NCBI GenBank assembly: GCA_024640885.1
Contig: JAHEEC010000029.1
Coordinates: forward strand, 1-38,104
Direction: 5' to 3'
Source of the DNA: Bacteroidota bacterium
GTDB taxonomy: Bacteria; Bacteroidota; Bacteroidia; Bacteroidales; GCA-2748055
DNA: 38,104 bases
The notes under the pieces were generated by a model. The model searched no databases. It saw only the letters and a list, made by a program, of their open reading frames with translations, and was not told where the DNA came from. Position numbers and translations under genes: made by a program. Of this stretch, positions 26,193-33,861 are shown one piece after another (position 1 is the stretch's first letter; each line of letters opens with the position of its first letter).

Positions 26193-26588
26193 CTAACGGA
26201 TCGCCGATACGATCTTTTCAGCAGTTTGCCTGAACTGTTCGTCACTGAATTTCAGTTTGGGTCGGCTGAATTCGATATCGTGAAGGTTATTGATGGGAAT
26301 AAGGTGGATGTGGGCATGGGGAACTTCAAGCCCCAGCACTGCTATTCCCACCCTTTTGCAATCCATGGTCTTATCGATGGCCAGGGCCACCTTTTTTGCA
26401 AAAACCATCATCCCGCCCAGCAACTCATCTTCCAGTTCAAAAAGGTAATCCTCCTCAATCTTGGGAATCACCAGGGTGTGTCCCTCCACAAGCGGATTGA
26501 TATCCAGGAATGCGTAATAACGCTCATCTTCCAGGATCCTGTAGGAGGGGATCTCTCCGGCGACGATCTTTGAAAAAATAGTCGGCAT
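26193..26588 (-). CDS. HIT family protein (histidine triad nucleotide hydrolase)
   Basis: The 131-residue protein has the N-terminal CxxC-less HIT start (FSKIVAGEIPSYRILED), the NPLVEGHTLVIPK strand and the HIT motif H91-A-H93-I-H95 near the C-terminus. Relatives hydrolyse nucleoside phosphoramidates or dinucleotides. No zinc cysteines are seen at the N-terminus. It begins 9 nt after greA ends, forming the last gene of a small operon. Confidence 0.92.
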   Translation of the reverse strand: MPTIFSKIVAGEIPSYRILEDERYYAFLDINPLVEGHTLVIPKIEEDYLFELEDELLGGMMVFAKKVALAIDKTMDCKRVGIAVLGLEVPHAHIHLIPINNLHDIEFSRPKLKFSDEQFRQTAEKIVSAIR

Positions 26589-26597
26589 AGCCTCTTT

Positions 26598-27071
26598 TTA
26601 CAGGGAAATCTCCATGATCTCGAATGACATGATCCCCGAGGGAACCTGGATATCTACCACATCGCCCACCTTCTTGCCCAGCAAGCCTTTGGCAATGGGG
26701 GTGGTCACAGAGATCTTTCCGTGCTTAATATCTGACTCATTCTCAGAAACCAGCATGTATTCCACCTGCTGGTTGTTCTTGGTATTTTTTAGTTTGACCC
26801 TGTTGAGGATCTGAACTTTGGATGTGTCGATCTTCGATTCGTCGATGATCCTTGCATTAGCCACCATATCCTCCAATCTGGCGATTTTCATCTCCAACAA
26901 TCCCTGCGCTTCCTTGGCAGCATCGTATTCCGCATTTTCGGACAGGTCACCTTTGTCCCTAGCCTCCGCGATTTGAAGTGAAATGGCGGGCCTTTCCACA
27001 GAGGTCAGCCGGTCCAGCTCCTTTTTCAGGTTGGCCAGCCCCTCCTCCGTCATATAAGAAGCTCTTGCCAT
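26598..27071 (-). CDS. greA: Transcription elongation factor GreA
   Basis: GreA rescues backtracked RNA polymerase by stimulating transcript cleavage. The protein is 157 residues, the usual length. An N-terminal coiled coil contains the tip acidic pair region AEARDKGDLSENAEYDAAKE (34-53), and a C-terminal FKBP-like domain begins near residue 80. The ATG at 27071 is backed by a strong AGGAGG site 7 nt upstream. The longer frame starting at TTG 27134 would add residues that do not match GreA. Confidence 0.96.
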   Translation of the reverse strand: MARASYMTEEGLANLKKELDRLTSVERPAISLQIAEARDKGDLSENAEYDAAKEAQGLLEMKIARLEDMVANARIIDESKIDTSKVQILNRVKLKNTKNNQQVEYMLVSENESDIKHGKISVTTPIAKGLLGKKVGDVVDIQVPSGIMSFEIMEISL

Positions 27072-27155
27072 AACAATTTCCTCCTGTTTACTTATTAAAA
27101 CAAAAAGAATCCCGCACCAAACGGAACTCTTCAATGGTAAATTTACAAAAAATAA

Positions 27156-27656
27156 TTAATAATCAATACGGTTGATGATCGAGGCGTATATTACCGCTTT
27201 CCCTGCATCAAAATTTTTCCCCAATTGCAAATAATCAATGGCTGCCTCATAATCAGCGCCTTTCTCCTCATCAATATCAATGATCTCCATAGGACCCCCC
27301 ATATTGTCGACCCTGGTATGAATGCTGCTCCATTCCACACTCTCCTTTCTGCGTTCCATCATTAATTCATACTCCTGCATCAGGGTCATTGCCTCAGGAA
27401 CCTGGACAGGAGTTTCCTCTACCACCTCATCCTCAAATGGAATATCCTCCTCATAATCCCTCAGATCCATGACCGCCTGTTCCTCCTTACCCATGTTAAA
27501 GGCCCTTTCAAGGTTCTCAAGGAACCCCGGAGCAGGCTGGCTTGAGCTCTCCCCTCCACTGCCTTGTGCAGGCTTCTTCTTTTTCCCCATCAACCCGACA
27601 ATCACCACCACCAGCGTGATTACGATATAGAGTATATTTCCAATATCAAAGTCCAT
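27156..27656 (-). CDS. Conserved Bacteroidota membrane protein of unknown function
   Basis: The 166-residue protein has one N-terminal membrane helix (about 8-24: ILYIVITLVVVIVGLMG) and then a basic KKKK stop-transfer. A long, mostly acidic region predicted to be disordered follows (DYEEDIPFEDEVVEE). The C-terminus (AGKAVIYASIINRIDY) resembles an ending I have seen in hypothetical proteins of this phylum. The soluble part is probably cytosolic by the positive-inside rule. It precedes greA on the same strand, 84 nt upstream, so the two may or may not be one unit. No function can be named. Confidence 0.75.
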   Translation of the reverse strand: MDFDIGNILYIVITLVVVIVGLMGKKKKPAQGSGGESSSQPAPGFLENLERAFNMGKEEQAVMDLRDYEEDIPFEDEVVEETPVQVPEAMTLMQEYELMMERRKESVEWSSIHTRVDNMGGPMEIIDIDEEKGADYEAAIDYLQLGKNFDAGKAVIYASIINRIDY

Positions 27657-27726
27657 CTTTCAGAGCGGTCAGCGCAATATTATGGGATAACCCGAGTTTA
27701 AATTTACAAAAAATAGGTGATTTTCA

Positions 27727-27734
27727 TACATTTG
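27727..27734 (+). promoter_or_regulatory. Predicted -7 element of the Rieske-like lipoprotein gene
   Basis: TACATTTG matches TAnnTTTG and lies only 7 nt before the ATG at 27742, so the message would have a very short leader. A possible TTT at 27703-27705 lies 21 nt upstream. Confidence 0.4.
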
Positions 27735-27741
27735 CCACCAG

Positions 27742-28179
27742 ATGAAGAAATTTTCTTTCATATTCACTGCGATCCTTTTTCTGATCTTACCCGCCTTGGT
27801 GGCACCTTCCTGTGATTCCAACCGGGGAAATATCATTCCGTACGTAAAAGTTGACCTGTATCTCCTGTTGTATGCCGATCTTGCTGATATGGGTATTGGC
27901 AGTGCCAAAGTGATCTCAAATGCAGGGCACCAGGGCATCGTACTTTACAGGGAAGCGGACCTGGAATTCTATGCCTATGACCGGACCTGTACCCGTTTTC
28001 CCGACCATGATGTGGCTGTGGTGGAAGACACCTCTTTTTTCGGGGTGTTTGAATGTCCCCAATGTGGTTCAACCTTCCTGCTTATGAATGGTGCCGAACC
28101 CAATTCGGGACCTGCCCGCTATCCCCTAGTGGAGTACTTCACCTCCATCCAGGGAGATGTGTTGCATGTCTATAACTAG
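27742..28179 (+). CDS. Rieske-like lipoprotein with altered cluster ligands
   Basis: The 145-residue protein has a signal peptide ending in a likely lipobox (VAPSC, C24), so it is probably an envelope lipoprotein. Residues 66-145 look like a Rieske domain. The order DRTCTRFP (80-87), ECPQCGSTF (104-112), GPARYPL (123-129) and a final GDVLHVY (138-144) follows the C-x-H, C-x-x-H-G-S-x-F and GPA-PL pattern. Both ligand histidines are replaced: Arg at position 85 and Cys at position 108. A histidine at 89 is nearby. It may bind a different metal site or none. I believe it belongs to a Bacteroidota Rieske-like group, but the role is unknown. It converges on ahcY. Confidence 0.75.
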   Translation: MKKFSFIFTAILFLILPALVAPSCDSNRGNIIPYVKVDLYLLLYADLADMGIGSAKVISNAGHQGIVLYREADLEFYAYDRTCTRFPDHDVAVVEDTSFFGVFECPQCGSTFLLMNGAEPNSGPARYPLVEYFTSIQGDVLHVYN

Positions 28180-28213
28180 ATCCGGTTGGAGAACCTCGTT
28201 CCTGGCAAAGGAT

Positions 28214-29641
28214 TTAGTACCTGTAATGTTCGGGTTTGTATGGTCCTTCCATCTTTACCCCCAGGTAATCCGCCTGCTCCCGGGTAAGTTTGGTAAGTTT
28301 TACCCCCAGCTGCTCAAGATGCAGCCTTGCAACCTCCTCATCCAGGTGTTTGGGCAACATGTAGACATCAATTGCATACTCATTTTTCCAAAGGTCAAGC
28401 TGGGCAAGGGTCTGGTTCGAAAATGAATTGCTCATGACAAAGGAGGGATGGCCTGTGGCACATCCCAGGTTCACCAGTCTTCCCTCGGCCAGAAGGAAGA
28501 TGGCGTGGTCGTCCTCATAAAGGTACTTATCCACCTGAGGCTTGATATTGATTTTCCGGATACCGGGCCACTTCTCCATCCGGTCGACCTGGATCTCATT
28601 GTCAAAATGGCCAATGTTGCACACGATAGACTGGTCCTTCATGGCTGCAAGGTGATCCGCAGTGATCACATCCTTGTTCCCGGTGGTGGTCACGAAGATG
28701 TTACCCTGTTTCACCGCTTCCTCCATGGTGGTCACCTGGAATCCTTCCATGGCGGCCTGAAGGGCACAGATGGGATCAATCTCGGTCACCAGGACCCTGG
28801 CACCGTAGGATTTCATGGAATGGGCGCACCCTTTTCCCACATCCCCATATCCGGCCACCACGACCACCTTGCCGGCCACCATCACATCCGTGGCCCGCTT
28901 GATGCCATCGGCCAGCGATTCGCGGCACCCGTAGAGGTTATCAAATTTTGACTTTGTTACAGAATCATTCACATTGATGGCCGGGAAGAGCAGCTTGCCC
29001 TGTTCCATCATCTGGTAAAGGCGGTGTACACCGGTGGTGGTCTCCTCTGAAACTCCCCTGATCCCGGGAACCATCCTGCCCCACCTTCCATGGTCCTCCT
29101 GAAGGATTCCTTTGAGGGTTGCATAAATGACCTCCTCTTCCCTGCTTGAGGCCTTCACATTCAGTACGGCTGCATTCTTTTCTGCTTCATACCCCTTGTG
29201 AATCAGCAGGGTGGCATCACCACCGTCATCCACAATCAGGTTTGGTCCTTTTCCTCCGGGGAAATTAAGGGCCTGGGCGGTGCACCACCAGTACTCTTCC
29301 AGGGTCTCCCCTTTCCATGCATATACCGGGATCCCTGCTGCGGCAATGGCCGCTGCAGCGTGATCCTGGGTACTGAAAATATTGCAACTGGCCCAGCGCA
29401 CATCTGCGCCAAGTTCAGCAAGGGTTTCGATCAGTACCGCCGTCTGTATGGTCATATGTAGCGATCCCATGATCCTGGCACCTTTCAACGGTTTTTCACT
29501 GGAGAATTTCCTCCGGATGGACATGAGTCCGGGCATCTCTTTCTCTGCAATTTCGATCTCTTTCCTTCCGAAATCAGCCAGGCTGATATCCGCCACTTTG
29601 TAGGGAAGGGTCTCTGTATAGGTCATTGTTTCCATTTTCAT
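28214..29641 (-). CDS. ahcY: S-adenosylhomocysteine hydrolase
   Basis: AhcY cleaves S-adenosylhomocysteine to adenosine and homocysteine in the methyl cycle. The 475-residue protein is a full-length, NAD-dependent enzyme. [20 protein letters not shown] (about residue 223) carries the conserved K and [11 protein letters not shown] is the NAD-binding loop, and the C-terminus [10 protein letters not shown] is the family's conserved end. Starts at 29641, 29635 and 29626 are all ATG; the third ([16 protein letters not shown]) aligns well with relatives, so the first five residues are uncertain. A -7 element lies at 29654-29661. Confidence 0.96.
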   Translation of the reverse strand: MKMETMTYTETLPYKVADISLADFGRKEIEIAEKEMPGLMSIRRKFSSEKPLKGARIMGSLHMTIQTAVLIETLAELGADVRWASCNIFSTQDHAAAAIAAAGIPVYAWKGETLEEYWWCTAQALNFPGGKGPNLIVDDGGDATLLIHKGYEAEKNAAVLNVKASSREEEVIYATLKGILQEDHGRWGRMVPGIRGVSEETTTGVHRLYQMMEQGKLLFPAINVNDSVTKSKFDNLYGCRESLADGIKRATDVMVAGKVVVVAGYGDVGKGCAHSMKSYGARVLVTEIDPICALQAAMEGFQVTTMEEAVKQGNIFVTTTGNKDVITADHLAAMKDQSIVCNIGHFDNEIQVDRMEKWPGIRKINIKPQVDKYLYEDDHAIFLLAEGRLVNLGCATGHPSFVMSNSFSNQTLAQLDLWKNEYAIDVYMLPKHLDEEVARLHLEQLGVKLTKLTREQADYLGVKMEGPYKPEHYRY

Positions 29642-29653
29642 TTATAAGGATTG

Positions 29654-29661
29654 CAAAAGTA
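29654..29661 (-). promoter_or_regulatory. Predicted -7 element of ahcY
   Basis: The minus strand reads TACTTTTG, matching TAnnTTTG, 12 nt before the first ahcY ATG. The predicted transcript would leave very little leader, which slightly favours the ATG at 29626. Confidence 0.45.
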
Positions 29662-29668
29662 CGGTTTT

Positions 29669-30859
29669 CTAAAGATATATGCTAACACCCAGCTTAAATC
29701 TCACGCTGTTGAAGTTCAGGGTTTGTTCTTGTATCACAACGGATTCTCCAGGGATAGCCGATGTAAAATCCCTTTCCGGCACGATAAAAGGCTGGTAGAA
29801 GTTGACTTCCAGGCCGGTAAATAAGGACATCCCGGGAAAGAAATAGCAATGGACCGAACCCCTCGCCTGTGCCCCCATCACGTGATCTGTATAACTGTAA
29901 TAGAACTGGTCACTTAAAGGCTGATCGGGATTCTCGTAATTGTCATAGTAATAGGATAGGTCCCATGATGGTGTTGAAATCAAGAATCCCGCTCCCACCA
30001 GGACTTCGAATCTCCTGGTAAAATAGCGGTCCACATGCCAGAGCGCATACTCTGCATAGATCCTGTGCTCTGTTTTCCCGACACTTACATTCAGGCTGCC
30101 CGAACTTAAATCATTCAACTGACCGGCACCCATATAGGCGTAATCACCCTGACCAAAAAATTGCCAGCCAAAAATGAAACGGTCCAAGAATCTTACGGAC
30201 AGGTCAATCATCTCCACACTGTAGGCCTGGCTTCCATTATATTCAAGGCCATGCCCTGGAAAAGAGTTCACTACCTCACTCAAATCATCAGAAGCCACAT
30301 CACCTCCAAAACCAAATCCAAACGATAATCTGAAATGTTTGTCCGGGAAAGCCTGGCGCAAAACCGTGGAATTCTTAAATGCCTCTTCCATGGTCGTGAT
30401 CGGAGCCAGGGAGTCCACATAAATTGAGGCCTCCCTGAGCCTGGTATATGACTTGTAATAGCCAGGGGTGGTCTGCCTTATATCCATTGCTTCGGCTTTC
30501 TTTGCCCTCAGGAGCCTGTTCCCTCCCTTCTGCAGAAGCACGCTGTCGATCTCATCATAAGGGATGCGGACCATCCGCTCCATCCATTCGCTTCCCACCG
30601 GAAGCCCTTTTCCCCTGAAAAGGACCACCTCTTCTGTGGAGACATGAACCAGCTGCCCGGCAGAATATTCACCCGGACCGGTATATGCCGCTCCCACGGG
30701 CTGAGCCCGGATCCACCTTTCCTGAATCTTGCTCCAACTCTCGGGATCGATGCCAAATTCACTCCCTGGATTTTCCGGTGGAACAGCCACCTGGGCCAGA
30801 AGGTCCATCCCGCCCATGAGGATCACCCCATGGAGAAGAAATACCCTGATAATTTTCAT
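29669..30859 (-). CDS. Predicted outer-membrane beta-barrel protein of unknown function
   Basis: The 396-residue protein has a signal peptide (cleavage likely after LLAQ, residue 23). A stretch of about 140 residues follows that includes TEEVVLFRGKGLPVG and PYDEIDSVLLQKGG, which suggests a small soluble domain. The C-terminal half alternates aromatic and polar residues in strand-like runs and ends RFKLGVSIYL, as barrels often do. No known family is recognised. Its ATG overlaps the ribF stop (ATGA), so it is translationally coupled to ribF. The connection with flavin synthesis may be accidental. Confidence 0.7.
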   Translation of the reverse strand: MKIIRVFLLHGVILMGGMDLLAQVAVPPENPGSEFGIDPESWSKIQERWIRAQPVGAAYTGPGEYSAGQLVHVSTEEVVLFRGKGLPVGSEWMERMVRIPYDEIDSVLLQKGGNRLLRAKKAEAMDIRQTTPGYYKSYTRLREASIYVDSLAPITTMEEAFKNSTVLRQAFPDKHFRLSFGFGFGGDVASDDLSEVVNSFPGHGLEYNGSQAYSVEMIDLSVRFLDRFIFGWQFFGQGDYAYMGAGQLNDLSSGSLNVSVGKTEHRIYAEYALWHVDRYFTRRFEVLVGAGFLISTPSWDLSYYYDNYENPDQPLSDQFYYSYTDHVMGAQARGSVHCYFFPGMSLFTGLEVNFYQPFIVPERDFTSAIPGESVVIQEQTLNFNSVRFKLGVSIYL

Positions 30860-31785
30860 ACGATTTGCTGAATTATCGCTTTGTCAACTTCAAGCTGCTT
30901 TCTCAGCGCATCGATCCCGCTGAACTTCATTTCATTCCTGATTCTTTTTACAAAATGGATCACCACTTTTTCGTCATAAAAGTCACCCGAAACCCCGAAG
31001 AGATGTGCCTCAATGGTCTTAACCGCGGAAGCGCTGTCAATGGTGGGACGGAACCCGATGTTGAGCATGCCTCCAAGGGTTTCCCCCCTTAATTCTGCCC
31101 TGATGGCATAAACCCCGTTCATGGGGATTAGCTTGTATGGATCCGTAGGATGTATGTTTGCAGTTGGAAAGCCCATCTCCCTTCCTATGCGGTTCCCCTC
31201 CACGATATTCCCGGCCAGGTAATAGTGGTATCCAAGCATCTCCCTTGCCTGCTCCAGTTCACCCTTTGAGATGGAATTGCGAATGGCAGTGGAATTGATC
31301 CGCCCGGATTCCGGGTTGAACTCGGGCAGCTTCTCGATCCTGAACCGGTTTTGATCAGCACACCTGGCCAGCCCCTCAGGATCCCCCTTCCGGTCATGTC
31401 CAAAACGGTTGTCGTATCCCACCAGCAGCACTTCGATCCCCAGGTGCTTCACCAGGTATTCCTGTGTGAATTCACATGCGGTCAGGGATGCGATTTCCTG
31501 GTTGAAAGGAACAATCACAAGGTTGCTGATCCCGATCCGTTCCATCTCCCTGATCTTCTCCTCCTTGGTATGCAATAGTTTAAACTGGGGCAATCCCCGG
31601 TTGAGCACAATCTGGGGGTGGGGCCACAGGGTGACCGCAACCGGATCCCCACCATGATTGGCTGCCTGTTCCTTCAAATGTTCCAGAATAAACTGATGCC
31701 CCCTGTGGACCCCGTCAAAAATTCCGATGGTGGCCACGGGGTGATTCAATTGGATGGATTCATGGATAGACCAGACTTTCATCAT
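30856..31785 (-). CDS. ribF: Bifunctional riboflavin kinase / FAD synthetase
   Basis: RibF makes FMN from riboflavin and then FAD from FMN. The N-terminal nucleotidyltransferase domain has IGIFDGVHRGHQ near residue 20, and VGYDNRFGHDRKG sits in its later part. The C-terminal kinase domain has the GREMGFPTANI motif. The protein is 309 residues from the ATG at 31785, and an adjacent ATG at 31782 is also possible. The longer frame uses TTG at 31818, inside the predicted -7 box (31816-31823), so it is unlikely. The gene is transcribed away from the branching enzyme. Confidence 0.95.
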   Translation of the reverse strand: MMKVWSIHESIQLNHPVATIGIFDGVHRGHQFILEHLKEQAANHGGDPVAVTLWPHPQIVLNRGLPQFKLLHTKEEKIREMERIGISNLVIVPFNQEIASLTACEFTQEYLVKHLGIEVLLVGYDNRFGHDRKGDPEGLARCADQNRFRIEKLPEFNPESGRINSTAIRNSISKGELEQAREMLGYHYYLAGNIVEGNRIGREMGFPTANIHPTDPYKLIPMNGVYAIRAELRGETLGGMLNIGFRPTIDSASAVKTIEAHLFGVSGDFYDEKVVIHFVKRIRNEMKFSGIDALRKQLEVDKAIIQQIV

Positions 31786-31815
31786 CAGTTCATAAAGATT
31801 ATCCGCACAAGTCCG

Positions 31816-31823
31816 CAAATTTA
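31816..31823 (-). promoter_or_regulatory. Predicted -7 element of ribF
   Basis: The minus strand reads TAAATTTG, matching TAnnTTTG, about 30 nt before the ATG at 31785. It lies in the divergent gap between ribF and the branching-enzyme gene. No -33 box is clear. Confidence 0.45.
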
Positions 31824-31842
31824 ATAAATTTAACGTGCCTTA

Positions 31843-33852
31843 ATGAATGATCTCGACCTCATAAAGAATGATCCCTGGCTGGAACCTTACCGGTCAGCCA
31901 TCGAACGGCGCAGGCAAAAGGCCCTTTCCAGGGAGGCTGCACTGGCCGGGGATGGCTCCCTCCAGTCCTTTGCCAGCGGTCACCTGTACTTCGGCCTTCA
32001 CAGGAATCAGGGTGGCTGGGCCATGCGAGAATGGGCACCCCATGCCCTGGAGATTTTCCTGATCGGTGCATTCAACGACTGGCAGGTGAGGGAAGATTTC
32101 AGGTTCCAGAGGCTGGAACACGGGACCTGGGAGATCCACCTGGAGGAGGGTGCCATCAAGCACCAGGACCACTATAAATTGCTGGTTCGCTGGGATGGAG
32201 GTGAAGGAGAACGCATCCCTGCATGGTCCAACCGCGTGGTCCAGGATCCCGAGACGAAAGTCTATGATGCCCAGGTATGGATCCCTGATCAACCCCATTC
32301 TTGGGTGCACCCCCTGCCCGATCTTTCTGGATTCCAGCCCCTGATCTATGAGGCGCATATCGGAATGGCCACCGAGGAGCACAGGGTGGGCACCTACACC
32401 GAATTCAGGGAAAAAGTGCTGCCCCATGTGGTCCGGGCAGGATACAACACACTTCAGCTCATGGCCATCCAGGAACACCCTTACTACGGTTCATTTGGAT
32501 ACCATGTCTCCAGTTTCTTTGCGGCCAGTTCCAGGTTTGGAACCCCGGAGGAACTCAAGGAGCTGATTGATGAGGCGCACAGTCACGGTCTCGCAGTGAT
32601 CATGGATATTGTCCACTCCCATGCAGTAAAGAACGAGGTTGAGGGCCTGGGAAGGTTTGACGGAGATCCGGCACAGTTCTTCCACGGAAACCACCGACGG
32701 GAACATGTGGCCTGGGATTCGCTCTGTTTTGATTATGGAAAGAACGAGGTGTCCCATTTCCTGCTCTCCAATGTGAATTACTGGTTGTCCGAATACCGCT
32801 TCGACGGTTTCAGGTTCGACGGGGTCACCAGCATGCTCTATTATGACCATGGACTGGAGCGGGACTTTAATAGTTACGATTTTTATTTCGACGGGGGCCA
32901 GGACGAAGATGCCATCACCTACCTCTCCCTGGCCAATAAAATGATGCAGGAGATCAGGCCAGGAGCCATCTCCATAGCTGAGGACATGAGCGGGTATCCT
33001 GGTCTGGCAGTGCCCATCTCCCTTGGAGGGGTCGGTTTCAATTACAGGCTTGCCATGGGAACCCCCGATTACTGGATCAAAACCATCAAGGAGCGGTCCG
33101 ATGAAGAGTGGAACATGCCGCAGATTTTCCACGAACTCACCTCCAAAAGGGCCGATGAAAAGACCGTGGGATACGCTGAATCACACGACCAGGCGCTGGT
33201 GGGAGACAAAACCATCATATTCAGGCTGATCGATAAGGAGATGTACTGGCACATGAACAAGGGATCCCAGAACCTGATCGTGGACCGTGGCGTGGCCCTG
33301 CATAAGATGATCCGCCTCATTACCGCTGCCACCGCAGGAAATGGATACCTGAACTTCATGGGTAACGAGTTCGGACATCCCGAGTGGATCGATTTCCCCC
33401 GGGAGGGAAATGGCTGGTCCTACCAGTATGCACGCAGGCAATGGACCCTTATTGAAAACCAAGAACTCCGGTACCATTTCCTTTCGGATTTCGACAGGGA
33501 GATGATCCGGTTGATCCGGCAATCAGGACTATACAGCGCCTCCTGCAACCATGTGAAGAGCGACCAGGGAGATCTGGTCATTGCCTTTGAAAGGAGCGGC
33601 CTGCTGTTTGTTTTTAATTTCCACCCCTCACATTCCTATACCGATTACGGATTTGCGGTGGATGCCGGTAGATATATTACCAGGCTCTGCACCGATCAGC
33701 CTGAATTCGGGGGCTTTGACCGCTATGATATGAAGGTGGTACACCGTACTTCGGTTGAAAGGTCCTTTGGCCTGAAGCAGAACCTGAAATTGTACATTCC
33801 CTCCAGGACGGCCCTGGTCCTTCAATTGCAACCCATTCCACGGGTAAGGTAA
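31843..33852 (+). CDS. glgB: 1,4-alpha-glucan branching enzyme (GH13)
   Basis: This enzyme introduces alpha-1,6 branches into glycogen. The 669-residue protein has an N-terminal carbohydrate-binding module of CBM48 type (about 50-145), then a GH13 barrel. Region I is MDIVHSHAVKN. Region II is DGFRFDGVTSM with nucleophile D326, region III has the acid/base E380 in IAEDMSG, and region IV has D449 in ESHDQA. The closing all-beta domain lies at the C-terminus. Length and the YYDHG and GVGFNYRLAMG segments resemble the GH13_8 type found in eukaryotes and in Bacteroidota. It faces the synthase-phosphorylase gene tail to tail, with 9 nt between the stops. Confidence 0.92.
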   Translation: MNDLDLIKNDPWLEPYRSAIERRRQKALSREAALAGDGSLQSFASGHLYFGLHRNQGGWAMREWAPHALEIFLIGAFNDWQVREDFRFQRLEHGTWEIHLEEGAIKHQDHYKLLVRWDGGEGERIPAWSNRVVQDPETKVYDAQVWIPDQPHSWVHPLPDLSGFQPLIYEAHIGMATEEHRVGTYTEFREKVLPHVVRAGYNTLQLMAIQEHPYYGSFGYHVSSFFAASSRFGTPEELKELIDEAHSHGLAVIMDIVHSHAVKNEVEGLGRFDGDPAQFFHGNHRREHVAWDSLCFDYGKNEVSHFLLSNVNYWLSEYRFDGFRFDGVTSMLYYDHGLERDFNSYDFYFDGGQDEDAITYLSLANKMMQEIRPGAISIAEDMSGYPGLAVPISLGGVGFNYRLAMGTPDYWIKTIKERSDEEWNMPQIFHELTSKRADEKTVGYAESHDQALVGDKTIIFRLIDKEMYWHMNKGSQNLIVDRGVALHKMIRLITAATAGNGYLNFMGNEFGHPEWIDFPREGNGWSYQYARRQWTLIENQELRYHFLSDFDREMIRLIRQSGLYSASCNHVKSDQGDLVIAFERSGLLFVFNFHPSHSYTDYGFAVDAGRYITRLCTDQPEFGGFDRYDMKVVHRTSVERSFGLKQNLKLYIPSRTALVLQLQPIPRVR

Positions 33853-33861
33853 CCTGCTACC

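Noticed and set aside
29642..29668. SAH or SAM riboswitch before ahcY
   Set aside because: Only 27 nt separate ahcY from the next gene and a -7 element occupies them. There is no room for a structured aptamer.
31786..31842. FMN riboswitch before ribF
   Set aside because: The divergent gap is under 60 nt and shows no conserved FMN aptamer features.
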